From: Maratus speciosus
Taxonomy: Eukaryota > Arthropoda > Arachnida > Araneae > Salticidae
Assembly: GCA_963932465.1 (NCBI GenBank)
Contig: OZ010786.1
Coordinates: 596,801,038 to 596,865,037, forward strand
Direction: 5' to 3'
DNA length: 64,000 nucleotides
Shown piece by piece: positions 1 through 12,090 of this stretch; the stretch's first letter is position 1, and the number at the start of each line of letters is the position of its first letter. The notes beneath the pieces were generated by a model that had not been told where the DNA came from, did no database searches, and saw nothing but the letters and a program-made list of their open reading frames with translations. The position numbers were made by a program, and so were the translations under genes.

Positions 1-640
1 AAAAATTGTCGGTTTATTATATATGCGAAATATAGCTTTTTCAAATTTACAAATAAATTTGTTTTCAAACTCCAGTGTGAGCCATTAATTTCAACACTTT
101 AGCAATGAAATTGCTTTGCTCCGGAAAGTGTTAAACAGTAAACATGAAAATAAAACTTTTTTTTTAAATTTTAAAATATTACCCTTTAAGTGTATGCGAC
201 TACATGCTGCCACATTTCTGTCTGATGGATGCTAGTTTATTTTCTTTTAAGTATAACGTAATAGTTAGAATTTTCCATTTGAAGACAATTTCAAGTATTC
301 TTACATCTATTAAAAAAATACTAACGAATCAAAAATTATATAACTTCTGGAATTCAGTCTGCGTAGAAAATACAGTTCAAGATGTAAAATAATCAAAGTA
401 AGAATTTCCAATCAGTACAGATTTAACCAAAATTATTTTAAATATGTACATCATTTAGAAGCTATATTATTATGTATATTAAATGTATAATTTTGTTATA
501 TTTTGAGAATTTTAAAAAACTGTTAAATATTTTTAACATAAAAATTACTCAAAATGATTAGATGTAATATATACAATTCAACTCTTATAACTGCGAAAAA
601 TTACATGCAAGTGAAAACTGAATAACTTTCTCCACTAGAA
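1..640. other. AT-rich intergenic DNA, no gene seen
   Basis: No coding signal is visible. Positions about 45-130 resemble 7797-7885 and 13985-14075: all read through an ATAAATTTGT-like stretch to a CCGGAAAG(G/T)GTTAA end. This suggests a dispersed repeat, possibly the decayed end of a TTAA-type element. Confidence 0.5.
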
Positions 641-651
641 TGAAAGACATC

Positions 652-721
652 TAGGACAGGATTCGAACATCGGTCTTCGGTTTATACACGCCAATGCATT
701 GCCACTGAACTACTCCGATGA
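652..721 (-). repeat. tRNA-like short element head, minus strand
   Basis: Read on the minus strand, this has a D-arm-like A box (agttcagtggcaatgca) and a B box (gttcgaatcc), spaced as in a tRNA, but the stems are imperfect. It faces a second tRNA-like sequence at 791-860 in the opposite orientation. It is probably a tRNA-derived short retroelement remnant and not a working tRNA gene. Confidence 0.5.
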
Positions 722-790
722 TAATTGACATGACAATTTTCACTCACTGGTTTGCATCATCATATCAGCGTACCTTCTCCATTACTAATT

Positions 791-960
791 CTGTGTGTTG
801 CTCACTGGTAGAGCATTAGAGTGTATAGTCAAGTTCTCCGGTTCGAAGCTTGGATGGATGAAGTACTTTTTACACTATTGGGAAAATTTATTCAACTTCG
901 ACCTTCATCTAATAAATCTCAGCTGTAAAAGTTGATTTGCAGATAAAAAAATATTATTAA
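791..960 (+). repeat. SINE-like element with tRNA-like head
   Basis: The head at 791-860 carries an A-box-like segment (gctcactggtagagcatt) and a B box (ggttcgaagc). A body containing ttgggaaaatttatt follows at about 879. The same body motif follows another tRNA-like head at 1041-1115, so two copies of one short family lie in the same orientation within 400 bp. A SINE assignment is inferred from this head-plus-body layout. Confidence 0.5.
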
Positions 961-1040
961 CCATAGAGTTATGAAGTTTCCTTAGGTTTCGCAGATCTGA
1001 TGATATCAGTAAAGGAGTGAATTGTGTGAGGTTGAATATC

Positions 1041-1190
1041 ATATGGGTAGCTAAGTAGCAGAGAACTGCCACGTACAGCCTAGGTTCCAGGTTTCTGTCA
1101 GGGCCTAGATGCTTTTCATCTGTTGGGAAAATTTATTAACTTTGACCTCTATCTCATTAATTTCTATCAAGTCTTTGCAAGCGAGAAATG
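1041..1190 (+). repeat. second SINE-like copy, degenerate head
   Basis: The tRNA-like head has a weaker A box (gtagctaagtagcagagaac) and a degenerate B box (ggttccagg). It is followed by the body motif gttgggaaaatttatt shared with the element at 791-960. It is more decayed than that copy. Confidence 0.4.
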
Positions 1191-1523
1191 CAAGAGAGAC
1201 CACAGTCATGAATTGAACAAACATTGAAAGCGACAGACAGTAATCTTTGTTCCGTGACCATTATTCCAAAGGGTTACCAGAAATATTTTAATAGAATTTT
1301 GGTATTTTTTTTCTCACAAAATGCATACCATTATTGAATTCAGCCCTTTCTCGGTCAAAGTAGTTCTGATTCAAAAATGTTGAAATAATTGACGGACACC
1401 AGGAGTTACAAGAAAAATTATATGAAAATGAGTAAAAATTTATCGTTGCGTACATTGAATAAAGCAAAAATTAGTTTTAAAATTCTGGTGTCAGTGAGGC
1501 ATTTAGAAAATAAAATTAAGTGT

Positions 1524-1729
1524 CATATGAGTATTTCCACGAGCACTTGTCGTGTAAGTCACATACTATGCTTGTTGGCCACCGTTATTTTATAAAAGTT
1601 TGCTTCGACTTTTTCAATTAATGAGATATCTCCCATAAAATAAGTCACATTTTTTCCGTTCTAAAATACTGGTAGTCAAAAATCTAGAATGTGACTTACA
1701 CGACAAGTGCTCGTGGAAATGCCCATATG
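1524..1729. repeat. 41-bp inverted repeat with 124-bp loop
   Basis: Arms 1524-1564 and 1689-1729 match in inverse orientation almost perfectly (core ttccacgagcacttgtcg). Just beyond the right arm, 1736-1756 ends in caaggggttaag, which resembles the terminus of the TTAA-type element at 23905-24107. The hairpin may be the inner part of a decayed TTAA-type MITE, but no matching left end was found. Confidence 0.5.
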
Positions 1730-1756
1730 TAAAATACCGGTGCCTTTCAAGGGGTT

Positions 1757-3700
1757 AAGGGGATACATACGTTCTCCGCAGCAAAAAATTAACACATTCT
1801 GGAAATTTTCTTTTTAAGGAGGGAGTAAAATTAATTGAAAAACTAGTAGGGCCACTTTTTCCTGGTTTCACTCACATTTCCATTATTAAAAATATTGTAT
1901 GAGATTTTTCAACGTCGAAATGGAGTTGTAAATAATTAACACGAAATAATGAAGCAAACTGCATTGTTTTAAAGAGGTAATTTTCATTTATTTTATTCTT
2001 TTATTCTTTTATAATTTTTGGAACAAAGTAGCCCTTGCTGGGGGCTTCTTTGGTCCATTCACTCGGTTTTATGTAAAATGAATACATTTAGTATGTAAAT
2101 GAATACATTTTTATTGAAACCCCCTTACAATAGTATTTGCTAATAAATTAACACTGCAAACTCGATAAACAAATGTTTTTTTGTTTTTGTTTTTTTAACA
2201 TTTAAACACAATAAACCAATTGTTAATATTAAAGAAACGAGAAACAGTTTTCGTTATGTTATCCTCAGCAACTGGAACAAAAACAATTAATGTAACATTT
2301 TGCTACAGTAGCATTAAAAAAAATCTTACTTAAAACATGTTTTATGAGGTATTGTATTAAGAAGTTGTATTAAAAGGTCTTTCTAAGTAATTGGGGCTAT
2401 TTTCGGACCAAAAAAGGCCTGGCACAAAGTATCCCCGAAACACTAATTTTCGTGTTAGCTTTATGAAAACGTAAACATTTCCTGTCAAAATAAAAAGTTA
2501 AAGGAAAGACTATGATCACGGATGGGTTACAGGTTACTAAAGGTAATATTTTGATACCTTATTTGTAGCTCTTATCCAGATTGTTTCACTATAAAAAGCT
2601 TGGAAAGTTAAGATTTACGCACGGAAACAATTGTTTACAAACACATCTAGTGTTGCCACTAAAAAATAAATTACCCCCAAACTATTCAAATACCCTATAG
2701 TAGGGTATAAAATATGTTTCAAGGGCAAAAACCCCAAATTTGTATTGTTTGTTCAATACAAAGAATAAAATCTTTTTTTTATGGTATGGACCAAAGTAAT
2801 CCCGCAAGGACCAAAGTAGATGGTAATTCGACGTTGGTTTTTTATTAGTTCAAATATTTTAAAATATTTTTGTTGTTAAATTTGGTCCCATATTACGTCG
2901 GAAACTTGCAGCCGCGTTGACCTGTACCAAAATATCCGGGCTCGATGGGCAGCATTCTAACTTCCTGTAGAAACAAACAAAAAAAAAATATTAAAATCTC
3001 AGTTTCTTCTTCTGGAATACGGTTATAGATAAGGACCATAGCCTAAAATTTTTGAAAAATACGAAAATTGCGCTACTTAACGAAAAATCATATTTCGTTT
3101 AAAATTTTGACAAAATATAAAAAAATTTAAATTTAAAAAAAATTGCTCGATCACACTTAGACAATATAATTATGCGTAACTGAGCGAAACTTTTAGCAAA
3201 AAACGTTAAAAATTGTTCATGTAAAAATACTGCCCATGTTGAAAAGTGTAGTTTCTAGAAAATCGCATTTAAAGTTTTAGGATTCAATATATTTTGAACA
3301 TGTGCGCGCTCAATGTTTTTGCTCCTATTTATCTTAATAATTGAGATACCATCTTAAACCTTTTTGCCTATAATTATACACCCTATAAGGATTTAATTAC
3401 CGTCCAAACCAAAAAAGCTATTTGCTGAAAGTTGAGAACGTATGTAACGACTAACACTTTCCCGCGCGGAGTAATTCTGCTTAAACTCATGAAATGGTGG
3501 ACTGACACCTGTTTTTATAAAAGAATTTATTAGAAAATATGAACTGCGTTATTTTCAAGTACGCTATAAAAGGAAAATTTTAATTAAATATACTGGGGGC
3601 CAGTAAAATAAAAATTAGGTGTCTGACACCACCCGCAAAAGAGTTCAGACGTGTTGCACAAATATTTAACCACAGCCAGTGACGTTGCTTTGTAATTAGC
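1757..3700. other. AT-rich intergenic DNA with scattered repeat fragments
   Basis: No gene is seen. The phrase ctttggtcc/ggaccaaag recurs at about 2046, 2407, 2787 and 2809 in both orientations, suggesting a decayed inverted-repeat element of about 0.8 kb. An acatacgttctc/gagaacgtatgt pair at about 1767 and 3436 could mark a larger degenerate element. Neither has clean termini. Confidence 0.35.
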
Positions 3701-3711
3701 TAACATCTAAA

Positions 3712-3994
3712 CAGGGTTGCCAGTGGCGAGTACTTTTTAATTCTATCTCGCACTATTTTCTCAAAACAAGAATCTTTCATTTACACTTTGAAAACATGCA
3801 CAAGGAATATATACTTTTTTTTTTAACAACTGGGCGAATAGAAGATCAAATGAGTTGCCAGTGGCAGCCCAGCCTAAAGAATTCAACTGGTTAGCTGTTT
3901 AACTTACATTATACAAAGCAAAAATGACTATTCGAACTTTATATTGGTATTTTGGATTTTCTAAATAAAAAATCCGCTAGATTTGGTAACACTG
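3712..3994. mobile_element. hAT-like MITE (decayed)
   Basis: The left end cagggttgccagtgg and right end tttggtaacactg are imperfect inverted repeats of the CAGTGTTGCCA type seen at 20534 and 25210. The flanking octamers catctaaa (3704-3711) and cttataaa (3995-4002) agree at 6 of 8 positions, as an aged 8-bp TSD would. No coding capacity remains. Confidence 0.5.
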
Positions 3995-5164
3995 CTTATA
4001 AATAATCAAATTATTCCCTCTCAAATATGATGAAAATTTCTGTTTGTTTTTATTGGTGTCAGTTTGCCCAGATAATAAAATATTTTTCACTGGCACTTGG
4101 TTGTCTAAGTTGTCACAATATGGCGGAAACACAGGGATTGACTGCCGTCGAACTAAAGATCAGCCAGTAAAAATGAATATCTGCTTTTGTTATTATTTAT
4201 GACTGAAATTTTGCATTATTAAGGCGTTTGAATAAAGAGAAAATTTCTATTTAAATTTACTGGTGGAAGTTTTTCCCGGTGGTAATCAATCCACGTAAAA
4301 GCGGTTGTAGTTGAAGCTTCACTATTTTATGGATATATCATTTCCTGTTTATTAATGGTTCCATGCTTTCCGGCAGACCTAATAATTCTCATAATATATT
4401 TTCATAGTCATATTTTCATATCGTCCGAGCTATTCAAATATAATCACATTTGTGTAAAATTCATTATGATTGCACTCCTTTTTCTTGAAATGACAGAAAT
4501 AAGATGAAATCACATCTTTAAATAATACATTATAACCCTATAATTACAATTATTCAGAATTAAAGTATGGTTATTCACTAGACTTAATAATTCTCAAAAC
4601 ACAAAAACATACTATCGTATCAAATATTAAGTTCGACTCTTTTCTCGTTATCTACTGTTTAAGTTTGTTCAAAATTCTGTATCACCTGTCACGTTTCGCC
4701 CACAGCAGAAAATATACGTGTCAATTATGAAATATAATTATTTAACTTTTCGAAAATTTTGCTTCCGGCTGAAAATAACTGAATTACATTTGATCTTTTT
4801 CAAGGAATTTCTATTCCATGCGAGAAATGTAATTACCGGAATGACTTAAGGTGAAGTGAGCAAGTTTCCAATTTGAGTAAAGGATAGAAGTAATTTTTCT
4901 TCAAAGACCAATTAAAATTTTATTAAATTGTTTACACATTATTTACTTAAATGAAAAAATTATTTAAGTATTCAAGAATAATTTATCGGATGTTAATACT
5001 TTGGAATTGACAAAGGATTAAATCCAAAATACGTTACAGCACTTATGAGGGAGAATTTTCTACAACTCAAGAAAATATTTATTTCTCATGCCAGTAAAAT
5101 AAAAATGCTGGCATTTTTCTATGCAATGCTGGCAATTTTGGCTTTTCATTTTAGTAATAGAGAG

Positions 5165-5730
5165 TGTTAAATACAGCGTGCCCATAAAAGTACTTATCAG
5201 TTATGAATATTAGTACTATCAACTGTAAGCGTTGAAGAGCGTTGGATCAAAATCACAAATAGAGAGTAACTCAAACAGATTTAGATAAGCGCAGGCGCGA
5301 GTTCGCAACTGCTCTGTTATTGACTCGCTTGCTGTGCCATATATGCAAAATGGCGACTACTGTGCGTAAAGCATTATTGCTCGGCTGAAGAATTAAAAGT
5401 CGTTACAGCCACGCGATTTTAGGTAGATTTCATACTACATATTGCAGTCGTTATCATGATGCGACTTTTGAAAAATTCCTTCATAACTTTTCAGTATATG
5501 ACCGCAGGAATTCAAAACCACCCCCACCTAAAAAGTTTAAATATATATATATATATATATATGACATTCCGGCGACACTCCTATATATCGACGTAAATGT
5601 AGTATAGTAATGAATGCCAAAAGCTTTGCCAACCCTCCGTTATTCATGAGAACAACTGAAGCGCAGTCGTGGTGGCGAATAGAAGGCAGACTCAAGAAAC
5701 ATTGGAAGAATTTCCCGTTCAATAAATAAT
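5165..5730 (+). repeat. possible mariner-like remnant (copy 1)
   Basis: A terminus-like sequence tacagcgtgcccataaaag lies at about 5173 (tacagggtgcccataaaag in copy 2). About 150 bp later an ATG-led stretch begins MATTVRKALLLG, with a neighbouring frame reading VVTAMRF in copy 2. This faintly resembles the amino end of some mariner-family transposases. Stops and frame changes follow and no right terminus was found. An (AT)n run lies at about 5541-5562. The assignment is weak. Confidence 0.25.
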
Positions 5731-6632
5731 AGAGGCATCATAAATTTAAACGTTGTTTATTTGGCGTATTAACGAATGTTTTCTCAGTCAATTCTGTTCT
5801 CCTTGACAAGAGCTTAAGGTTAGGCAGCCTAAGAGTGACTGCTCATGGCCGGCTAGATCTGCCCCTTAGAGCTCAACGTCTCTCCCGGTTAACTGAAAGC
5901 GCTTGGAGTAACTTTTGTTTTATCATTTTAACATTTAGTGGTTTTTTTTTTTTGAAAAACATTTCTATATACATTATCGCACCTATGTAGTAATGTGTTT
6001 TAATGAGGCATTTTAAATGTTTTCATGTTTTTATTTAAGTTCCTTCTAAGAAATTTTGTTGCCTGTGAACCATTGTAATTATCGCGTCGATTTAAGCTTA
6101 AAAGAGTAAGTTTCAAATTAGAATAGTCGCTGCAAATCATTGTATATACATAATAATTAAAATAATTATAAGTTATTTGCGAGTATAAATAACTAAGTAT
6201 AATCTTCAACAAAAATTTAATGTTTTCGAAGCCTGTGAGAGGGTATACTTCCCACTAATCTTCAAGTGCAAAATTTGTAACGGGATGTTTGAATAAACTT
6301 TTATTTTTACGAAGAATTTCTGCTTAATTTATTTTCTTATTCAACCTTTTTAACATTATTGCGTTATAATTAATTTGCTTTAAAACTTAATTTGCTTGTA
6401 AAGTGTTAATGAAGGTTATCCATTTGAAAACTACATGTTTTTACTACATTACAAAATGCTTTTCTTGTACTTAATATCGGCAATCTTTTAAAATACAAAG
6501 ACCTTATTTATTTTTATTTAAGTAGTGCGTAATGATCTGTATCTTCCGTTTGAAGTGAATTTTGAATATTTTTTACGCTTACTGAAAACTATTTACTAAA
6601 GAATTGGAAATTAAACCATTTATTTTATTTAA

Positions 6633-6833
6633 CCCTCTGTCTACCAGAAGGGTCCAATGGACCCGACATGTATATTCAAAATATCTATTCAAACCAGAAA
6701 ATTTCTTCAAAACAAACTAAATGTATAAATCAGACAATAATAAGTTAAATAAACAAATTAAATAGTTTTAAGTAAAAATTCTGGTGTAGAATGTTTTTAT
6801 AAAACTTGAGTAAAATTTCCGGTAGTTCTAGGG
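6633..6833. mobile_element. TTAA-type (piggyBac-like) MITE, private to copy 1
   Basis: A 201-bp element flanked by TTAA on both sides (6629-6632 and 6834-6837). It begins CCCTCTGTCTACCAG and ends GGTAGTTCTAGGG, the reverse orientation of the elements at 7057 and 12764. Duplication copy 2 has a single TTAA (13223-13226) at the same position, which proves both borders. Confidence 0.9.
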
Positions 6834-7056
6834 TTAAGTTCTGAGAAATGTACATTATTTCATAGCCTGAATTAACTAATTTAAAATTTTCGAGTCTATA
6901 CACTTTTGAAAAGAATTACTTCTAATAAATACATCCTTGAGGCATTTTCTTCAGGCAATTCTCAGCAAACCATGTTTAAATTTATACTATTCTGCATGAT
7001 GATTGTATGATTATATTATTACATTGTTACCATTGGGAAAATATTAATACGGTTAA

Positions 7057-7256
7057 CCCTAGAACTACCGAAAATTTTACTCAAGTTTTATAAAAATATT
7101 GCACATCAGAATTCTTATTTAAAACTATGGAACTTATTTACTTAACTCATTATTGTCTGGTTTACACATTTAGTTTATTTTAAAGAAATTTCTGGTTAGA
7201 ATAAATATTTCGAATGTACCCATCGGGCCCATTGGACCCGTCTGGTAGACGGAGGG
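7057..7256. mobile_element. TTAA-type (piggyBac-like) MITE, private to copy 1
   Basis: A 200-bp element between TTAA 7053-7056 and TTAA 7257-7260, with ends CCCTAGAACTACCG and GTCTGGTAGACGGAGGG. It belongs to the same family as 6633-6833 and 12764-12963. Copy 2 holds the empty site as one TTAA at 13442-13445. TTAA target choice and CCCTAGA-type ends are typical of the piggyBac superfamily. Confidence 0.92.
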
Positions 7257-7918
7257 TTAAGAATCTTCACAACACACATATTGAAGTCTTCAAATATAAT
7301 TATATTTCCTTTTCTCGAAATGACATAAATAAAGCATAATCCTATGTTTACTAGCGATCGTTTTGTGCTTTAAATTAAATAAACTTAATTTGTGTTCTCT
7401 TTCAATTTCTTAAAGTAAAAATCCGGTTTTCAAAACACAAATCGAATCATTATATGAATAAACATTAAGTTTGTTTCTGTTTTTACTCATACGTTTTAAA
7501 TTTATTCCATTTATTGCGCCGTCTTCCCTGTCTTGCCATGGCAGAACTTATACACTTTTATTATGAATCAGGTAGATTTTCGAAACTTTTGGCTAAGGCC
7601 GAAAATAATTGAATTATATTTCATCAGCTTTACAAAGTTTGATGTCGTACCAGAAGCTGTAATTATCGGGATTGCTTTGTGACTCAGTGTTCCATTAAAG
7701 GGAACACCTAACTTGATTCCCAAATGCCACAACGCCATCATAATTCTGACATAAATATTTTCCCTTTCTTATGCATCGGAAAAATAGCGTTTTCATATTA
7801 CTAAATAAATTTGTACGTAAAATCCGGTGTTATTCATTCATTTCAACATTTTCGCAATGGAAGTGCTCTGCGCCGGAAAGGGTTAAAGTGAAAGGAGCAA
7901 GTTTCAAATGAGAGTTAA

Positions 7919-8201
7919 CACATTGCCGACGGGGAATCTTTATAAAATCTGAATTTTACAACAGTAGAAGCTCCTCCCTGTTCTGAAAGTATTTTTCAAA
8001 TTGGTGTTCTAGATAGGTTTCCCAAGTTCATGCATCGGTAAATATCTTTCAATCTACGAATTTAATATAAAATGTCCTATAATCTAAAAAAAATATGGAG
8101 AACATGACACAAATGTATTTTCTGTAATGTAGACATCATACCCTTAGTCAATGATGTTTTTTAAATGAAAACGAGAATTTTCCTTTCCCGTCGTGAATGT
8201 G
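7919..8201. mobile_element. TTAA-type MITE shared by both duplication copies
   Basis: It is flanked by TTAA at 7915-7918 and 8202-8205, with ends CACATTGCCGACGGGGAA and TTTCCCGTCGTGAATGTG as imperfect inverted repeats. Its counterpart at 14109-14391 occupies the same position, so this insertion predates the duplication. Confidence 0.75.
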
Positions 8202-8375
8202 TTAACATAGAATATATTGTCTTTCCGGAAAATGAATCAAAATGACATCAAGTTATTTAAGGAATTATTTATAAAATATATAATGGGAACATTAAAAAGT
8301 TCCACAATCTTACTTAAAAGGCGACTAATGTAATGAAAAAAATGTTACAAGTTTAAAATATACATTTTATTTAAA

Positions 8376-8417
8376 ACTTCTTAGTACTTCCAAGCCTTCC
8401 AGGCTCATCATCATAGA
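8376..8417 (-). ncRNA. hammerhead-ribozyme-like remnant downstream of PLE (copy 1)
   Basis: The minus strand reads gatgatgagcctggaaggct then tggaag. The gagcc-tgga-aggct hairpin with a flanking GATGA resembles stem II and the CUGAUGA box of hammerhead motifs known in Penelope-like elements. The expected GAAA box reads GGAA, so it is probably inactive. It lies about 250 bp downstream of the PLE stop codon, and copy 2 has the same at 14566-14607. Confidence 0.3.
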
Positions 8418-8666
8418 ATATCTTAATGGCTAAATGTTGTTTATTTATACAAATACGTCACTTTGTTTTGAAAATGAGAGAACCAATAATTACTAGAGTT
8501 AAAAGTAGAAGTAGCAGTAGCAGTTTCTTGGATTGAATTTAATTAGAAGAAATATATATTATTATTATTAATTGCAGTTCCTTTTATTTTATGACATAAC
8601 TTTGTTTCTCATACGTCACTTTCCATGGGTAGAAGAAAATATTTAACTTCTGTACTTTAAATTTTA

Positions 8667-9905
8667 TTACGTCACTTTGTTCAAGTTTTCAAAATTTATT
8701 TTCAGGATATTGAACCACAAACTGGGTATATTGTATGATAGGGCGTCGTTACATACTTGATTGTTTTACACAGGATTTCTATTGATTCTCTTATAGTGGA
8801 TGCGTAATAATTGGATGTTCGGAATATGCTTTTTGCCTGATCAAAATATATTGCGATATTACCCTAAACGAGAGAGAGCTGTGGATTGACGACAAAATTT
8901 TATGTCTGCGTTATGTTCTTTTCTTCTTTCTTTGAGTTTCCTTTTGGTCATTCCGATGTAATCCATCAGTATATTATTGTCGATTCTAAAAGGTATGGTA
9001 TATCAAAGCGTTATAAGTAAGCGAACAAACTTAATGCTGGAATCAGGCGTAAATTAACACAGTTGCGCCACCTTGTGGACGGAGTGATAATTCACATACG
9101 CGGGCTTTTAGTGTGGCGCGTATTTTCTAAACCTTCAGTCGCTCATGAAAATGAATTTTGTTTGCCACATTTATTACAAAATAATGGCGTAGCGAGTGGG
9201 GTATCCAGACGCACTTGACACCACGAAGTTTTCTTCGCGCTATCAAAAAAACTTCAGTTATTAATCAAGTGGAAAAAAACTTTATAATTTTAGTGGTGTG
9301 AGTAAGAAAACAGTTAGGTGTCTACCTGTAGTTCACACTCCATCCGCTACGTGGCGCATGACCTTCATTGATGTGACCTCGCTTTTAATCTTGCGGATAC
9401 TTCTCCCATTTAAGATAGGACGCTTACTTATATCGCTTTGATGGTATATACACCAGTATATACATCTTTTAGTGTTGGATCTATTTTCGTACAAGTTAAC
9501 TCTTTTAATTTTCTTGGTGGACAGGCTATTAAATTTATATTGTGTTTCGGTAGAGTATATCTTAATTTTTCGTACAGACCAGGGAAATAGCTATACTTTT
9601 TGTATATCATTTCTTTATGGTTTTCTTTTTTGATATTGTCATGAAAATGGAATTCATAGATGAGTTTATTGATGAGGATTGTTGAAAATCTGTTTTCCTT
9701 AGCGATATCTCTAATGGTATTAAGCTCTTTTTCTAAATATTTTTCTGAACGTACTTTAAAAGCTCGTCTAATATAAAATTTGTAAGCAGCAATTTTATAT
9801 AAAAATGGTGATGAGGTATCATATGGGATCGTATTATTTGATCTGATTGGTTTTCTATATACATTTCTGTCAATGTTGAGGTTTTCGTTGTTTTTAATTA
9901 ATTAA
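8667..9905 (-). pseudogene. Penelope-like element fragment, copy 1 (broken)
   Basis: This is the counterpart of the PLE fragment at 14857-15683. It encodes the tail of a reverse transcriptase followed by a GIY-YIG endonuclease domain. It is broken in three ways relative to copy 2: a 441-bp transposon (9002-9442) splits the GIY-YIG domain just after the GVY motif, an 8-bp deletion lies near 8862, and a 1-bp deletion lies near 8765. The residues around the split read DVYTGVYT, keeping the tyrosine of the GIY motif that copy 2 has lost to cysteine. It is not functional. Confidence 0.85.
9002..9442. mobile_element. 441-bp DNA element with 5-bp TSD, inserted in the PLE
   Basis: The ends are inverted repeats (ATCAAAGCG...AAGTAAGCG at left, CGCTTACTTATATCGCTTTG at right). 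It is flanked by GGTAT at 8997-9001 and 9443-9447. Copy 2 keeps the uninterrupted site at about 15194, fixing the borders exactly. It has no long ORF. The superfamily is not assigned: the 5-bp TSD and these ends do not match a family I recognise. Confidence 0.88.
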
Positions 9906-10140
9906 CGTCGAGAAAAGATAAACTTGGTTAAAAAGGTAAATATTACATTATATTTTATATTGAATCAAGGAAAATTACATTTCGTCTTATGATATTATTT
10001 AGAATTATTTATATTAAAAAGTGCACCATTAATAGATGATTCAGGAGAAATTTCCTCAATTTTTTTTCTTTTTTTTAATTATTGACAAATTTCCTAAAAA
10101 TACGGATATATTTTCTGAAAATGCTAATTAATGCATAAAG

Positions 10141-10372
10141 TTAGATGTAATTTTCCAACTGGGCGAAAAATGTCCGGACCAGGATTCGAGCCAGGGACCT
10201 CCTGGCTGAAGCCGCCAGTGCTCTGCCATCTGAGCTATCCCGGACGATTCTGGTCGAACTTTTTCACCCAGCTAACCTTGATGATTACAGCATCTGGTCT
10301 GAAACTTGGTTCAGCTCAACTGAATAAATCTCAGGCAAAGGAACTCCAGAAATCTTGCAATCATCAAGGTTA
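10141..10372 (-). repeat. truncated tRNA-armed foldback at duplication junction
   Basis: This is the left arm and loop of the foldback found complete at 15896-16259. The tRNA-like sequence lies at 10172-10246 on the minus strand (B box ggattcgagcc on the plus strand, clear A box). The right arm is missing: after gcaatcatcaaggtt the sequence switches at about 10373 to the start of duplication copy 2, so this is the duplication junction. Confidence 0.85.
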
Positions 10373-11517
10373 CTTTCCCTCTCAAATATGGTGAAAATTT
10401 CTGTTTGTTTTTATTGGTGTCAGTTTGCCCAGATAATAAAATCTTTTTCACTGGCACTTGGTTGTCTGGGTTGTCACAATATGGCGGAAACACAGGGATT
10501 GACTGCAGTTGAACTAAAGATCAGCCAGTAAAAATGAATATCTGCTTTTGTTATTATTTATGACTGAAATTTTGCATTATTAAGGCGTTTAAATAAAGAG
10601 AAAATTTCTATTTAAGTTTACTGGTGGAAGTTTTTCCCGGTGGTAATCAATCCACGTAAAAGCGGTTGCAATTGAAGCTTCACTATTTTATGGATATATC
10701 ATTTCCTCTTTATTAATGGTTCCATGATTTCCGGCAGACCTAATAATTCTCATAATATATTTTCATAGTCATATTTTCATATCGTCCGAGCTATTCAAAT
10801 ATAATCACATTTGTGTAAAATTGCACTCCTTTTTCTTGAAATGACAGAAATAGGATGAAATCACATCTTTAAATAATACATTATAACCCTATAATTACAA
10901 TTATTCAGAATTAAAGTATGGTTATTCAGTAGACTTAATAATTCTCAAAACACAAAATCATATTATCGTATCAAATATTAAGTTCGATTCTTTTCTCGTT
11001 ATCTACTGTTTAAGTTCGTTCAAAATTCTGTATCATCTGTCACGTTTCGCCCACAGCAGAAAATATACGTGTCAATTATGAAATATAATTATTTAACTTT
11101 TCGAAAATTTTGCTTCCGGCTGAAAATAACTGAATTACATTTGGTCTTTTTCAAGGAATTTCTATTCCATGCGAGAAATGTAATTACCGGAGTGACTTAA
11201 GGTGAACTGAGCAAGTTTCCAATTTGAGTAAACGATAGAAGTAATTTTTCTTCAAAGACCAATTAAAATTTTATTAAATTGTTTACACATTATTTACTTA
11301 AATGAAAAAATTATTTAAGTATTCAAGAATAATTTATCGGATGTTAATACTTTGGAATTGACAAAGTATTAAATCCAAAATACGTTACAGCACTTATGAG
11401 GGAGAATTTTCTACAACTCAAGAAAATATTTATTTCTCATGCCAGTAAAATAAAAATGCTGGCATTTTTCTATGCAATGCTGGCAATTTTGGCATTTCAT
11501 TTTAGTAATAGAGAGTT

Positions 11518-12090
11518 ATAAATACAGGGTGCCCATAAAAGTACGTATCAGTTATGAATATTACTACTATCGACTGTAAGCGTTGCAGAGCGTTGGATCA
11601 AAATCACAAATAGAGAGTAACTCAAACAGATTTAGATAAGCGCAGGCGCGAGTTCGCAACTGCTCTGTTATTGACTCGCTTGCTGTGCCATATATGCAAA
11701 ATGGCGACTCCTGTGCGTAAAGCGTTATTGCTCGGCTGTAGAATTAAAAGTCGTTACAGCCATGCGATTTTAGGTAGATTTCATACTACATATTGCAGTC
11801 GTTATCATGATGCGACTTTTGAAAAATTCCTTCATAACTTTTCAGTATATGACCGCAGGAATTCAAAACCACTCCCACCTAAAAAGTTTAAATATATATA
11901 TATATATATATATATGACATTCCGGCGACACTCCTATATATCGACGTAAATGTAGTATAGCAATGAATGCCAAAAGCTTTGCCAACCCTCCGTTATTCAT
12001 GAGAACAACTGAAGCGCAGTTGTGGTGGCGAATAGAAGGCAGACTCAAGAAACATTGGAAGAATTTCCCGTTCAATAAATAATAGAGGCA
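11518..12090 (+). repeat. possible mariner-like remnant (copy 2)
   Basis: This is the counterpart of 5165-5730, with a cleaner terminus-like tacagggtgcccataaaag at about 11524. An ATG-led frame at 11671-11949 contains MATPVRKALLLG, and an alternative frame reads VVTAMRF. An (AT)n tract lies at about 11890-11914. No right end or catalytic motif was found, so this is only a candidate transposase remnant. Confidence 0.25.

Larger units (their letters stand above)
4014..10372. repeat. tandem segmental duplication, copy 1
   Basis: This segment aligns collinearly with 10377-16125. Homology begins near ttccctctcaaatat at both left ends. The copies are close throughout, with scattered substitutions. 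Without private insertions each is about 5.5 kb. Copy 1 uniquely carries TTAA MITEs at 6633-6833 and 7057-7256 and a 441-bp insertion at 9002-9442. It ends abruptly inside the foldback element that copy 2 retains whole at 15896-16259. Confidence 0.93.

Noticed and set aside
5544..5562. (AT)n, poly(C) and poly(T) tracts here and at about 11890, 17801, 24877, 28403, 60120, 61523 and 63130 as regulatory sites
   Set aside because: Simple-sequence tracts with no associated gene or promoter structure.
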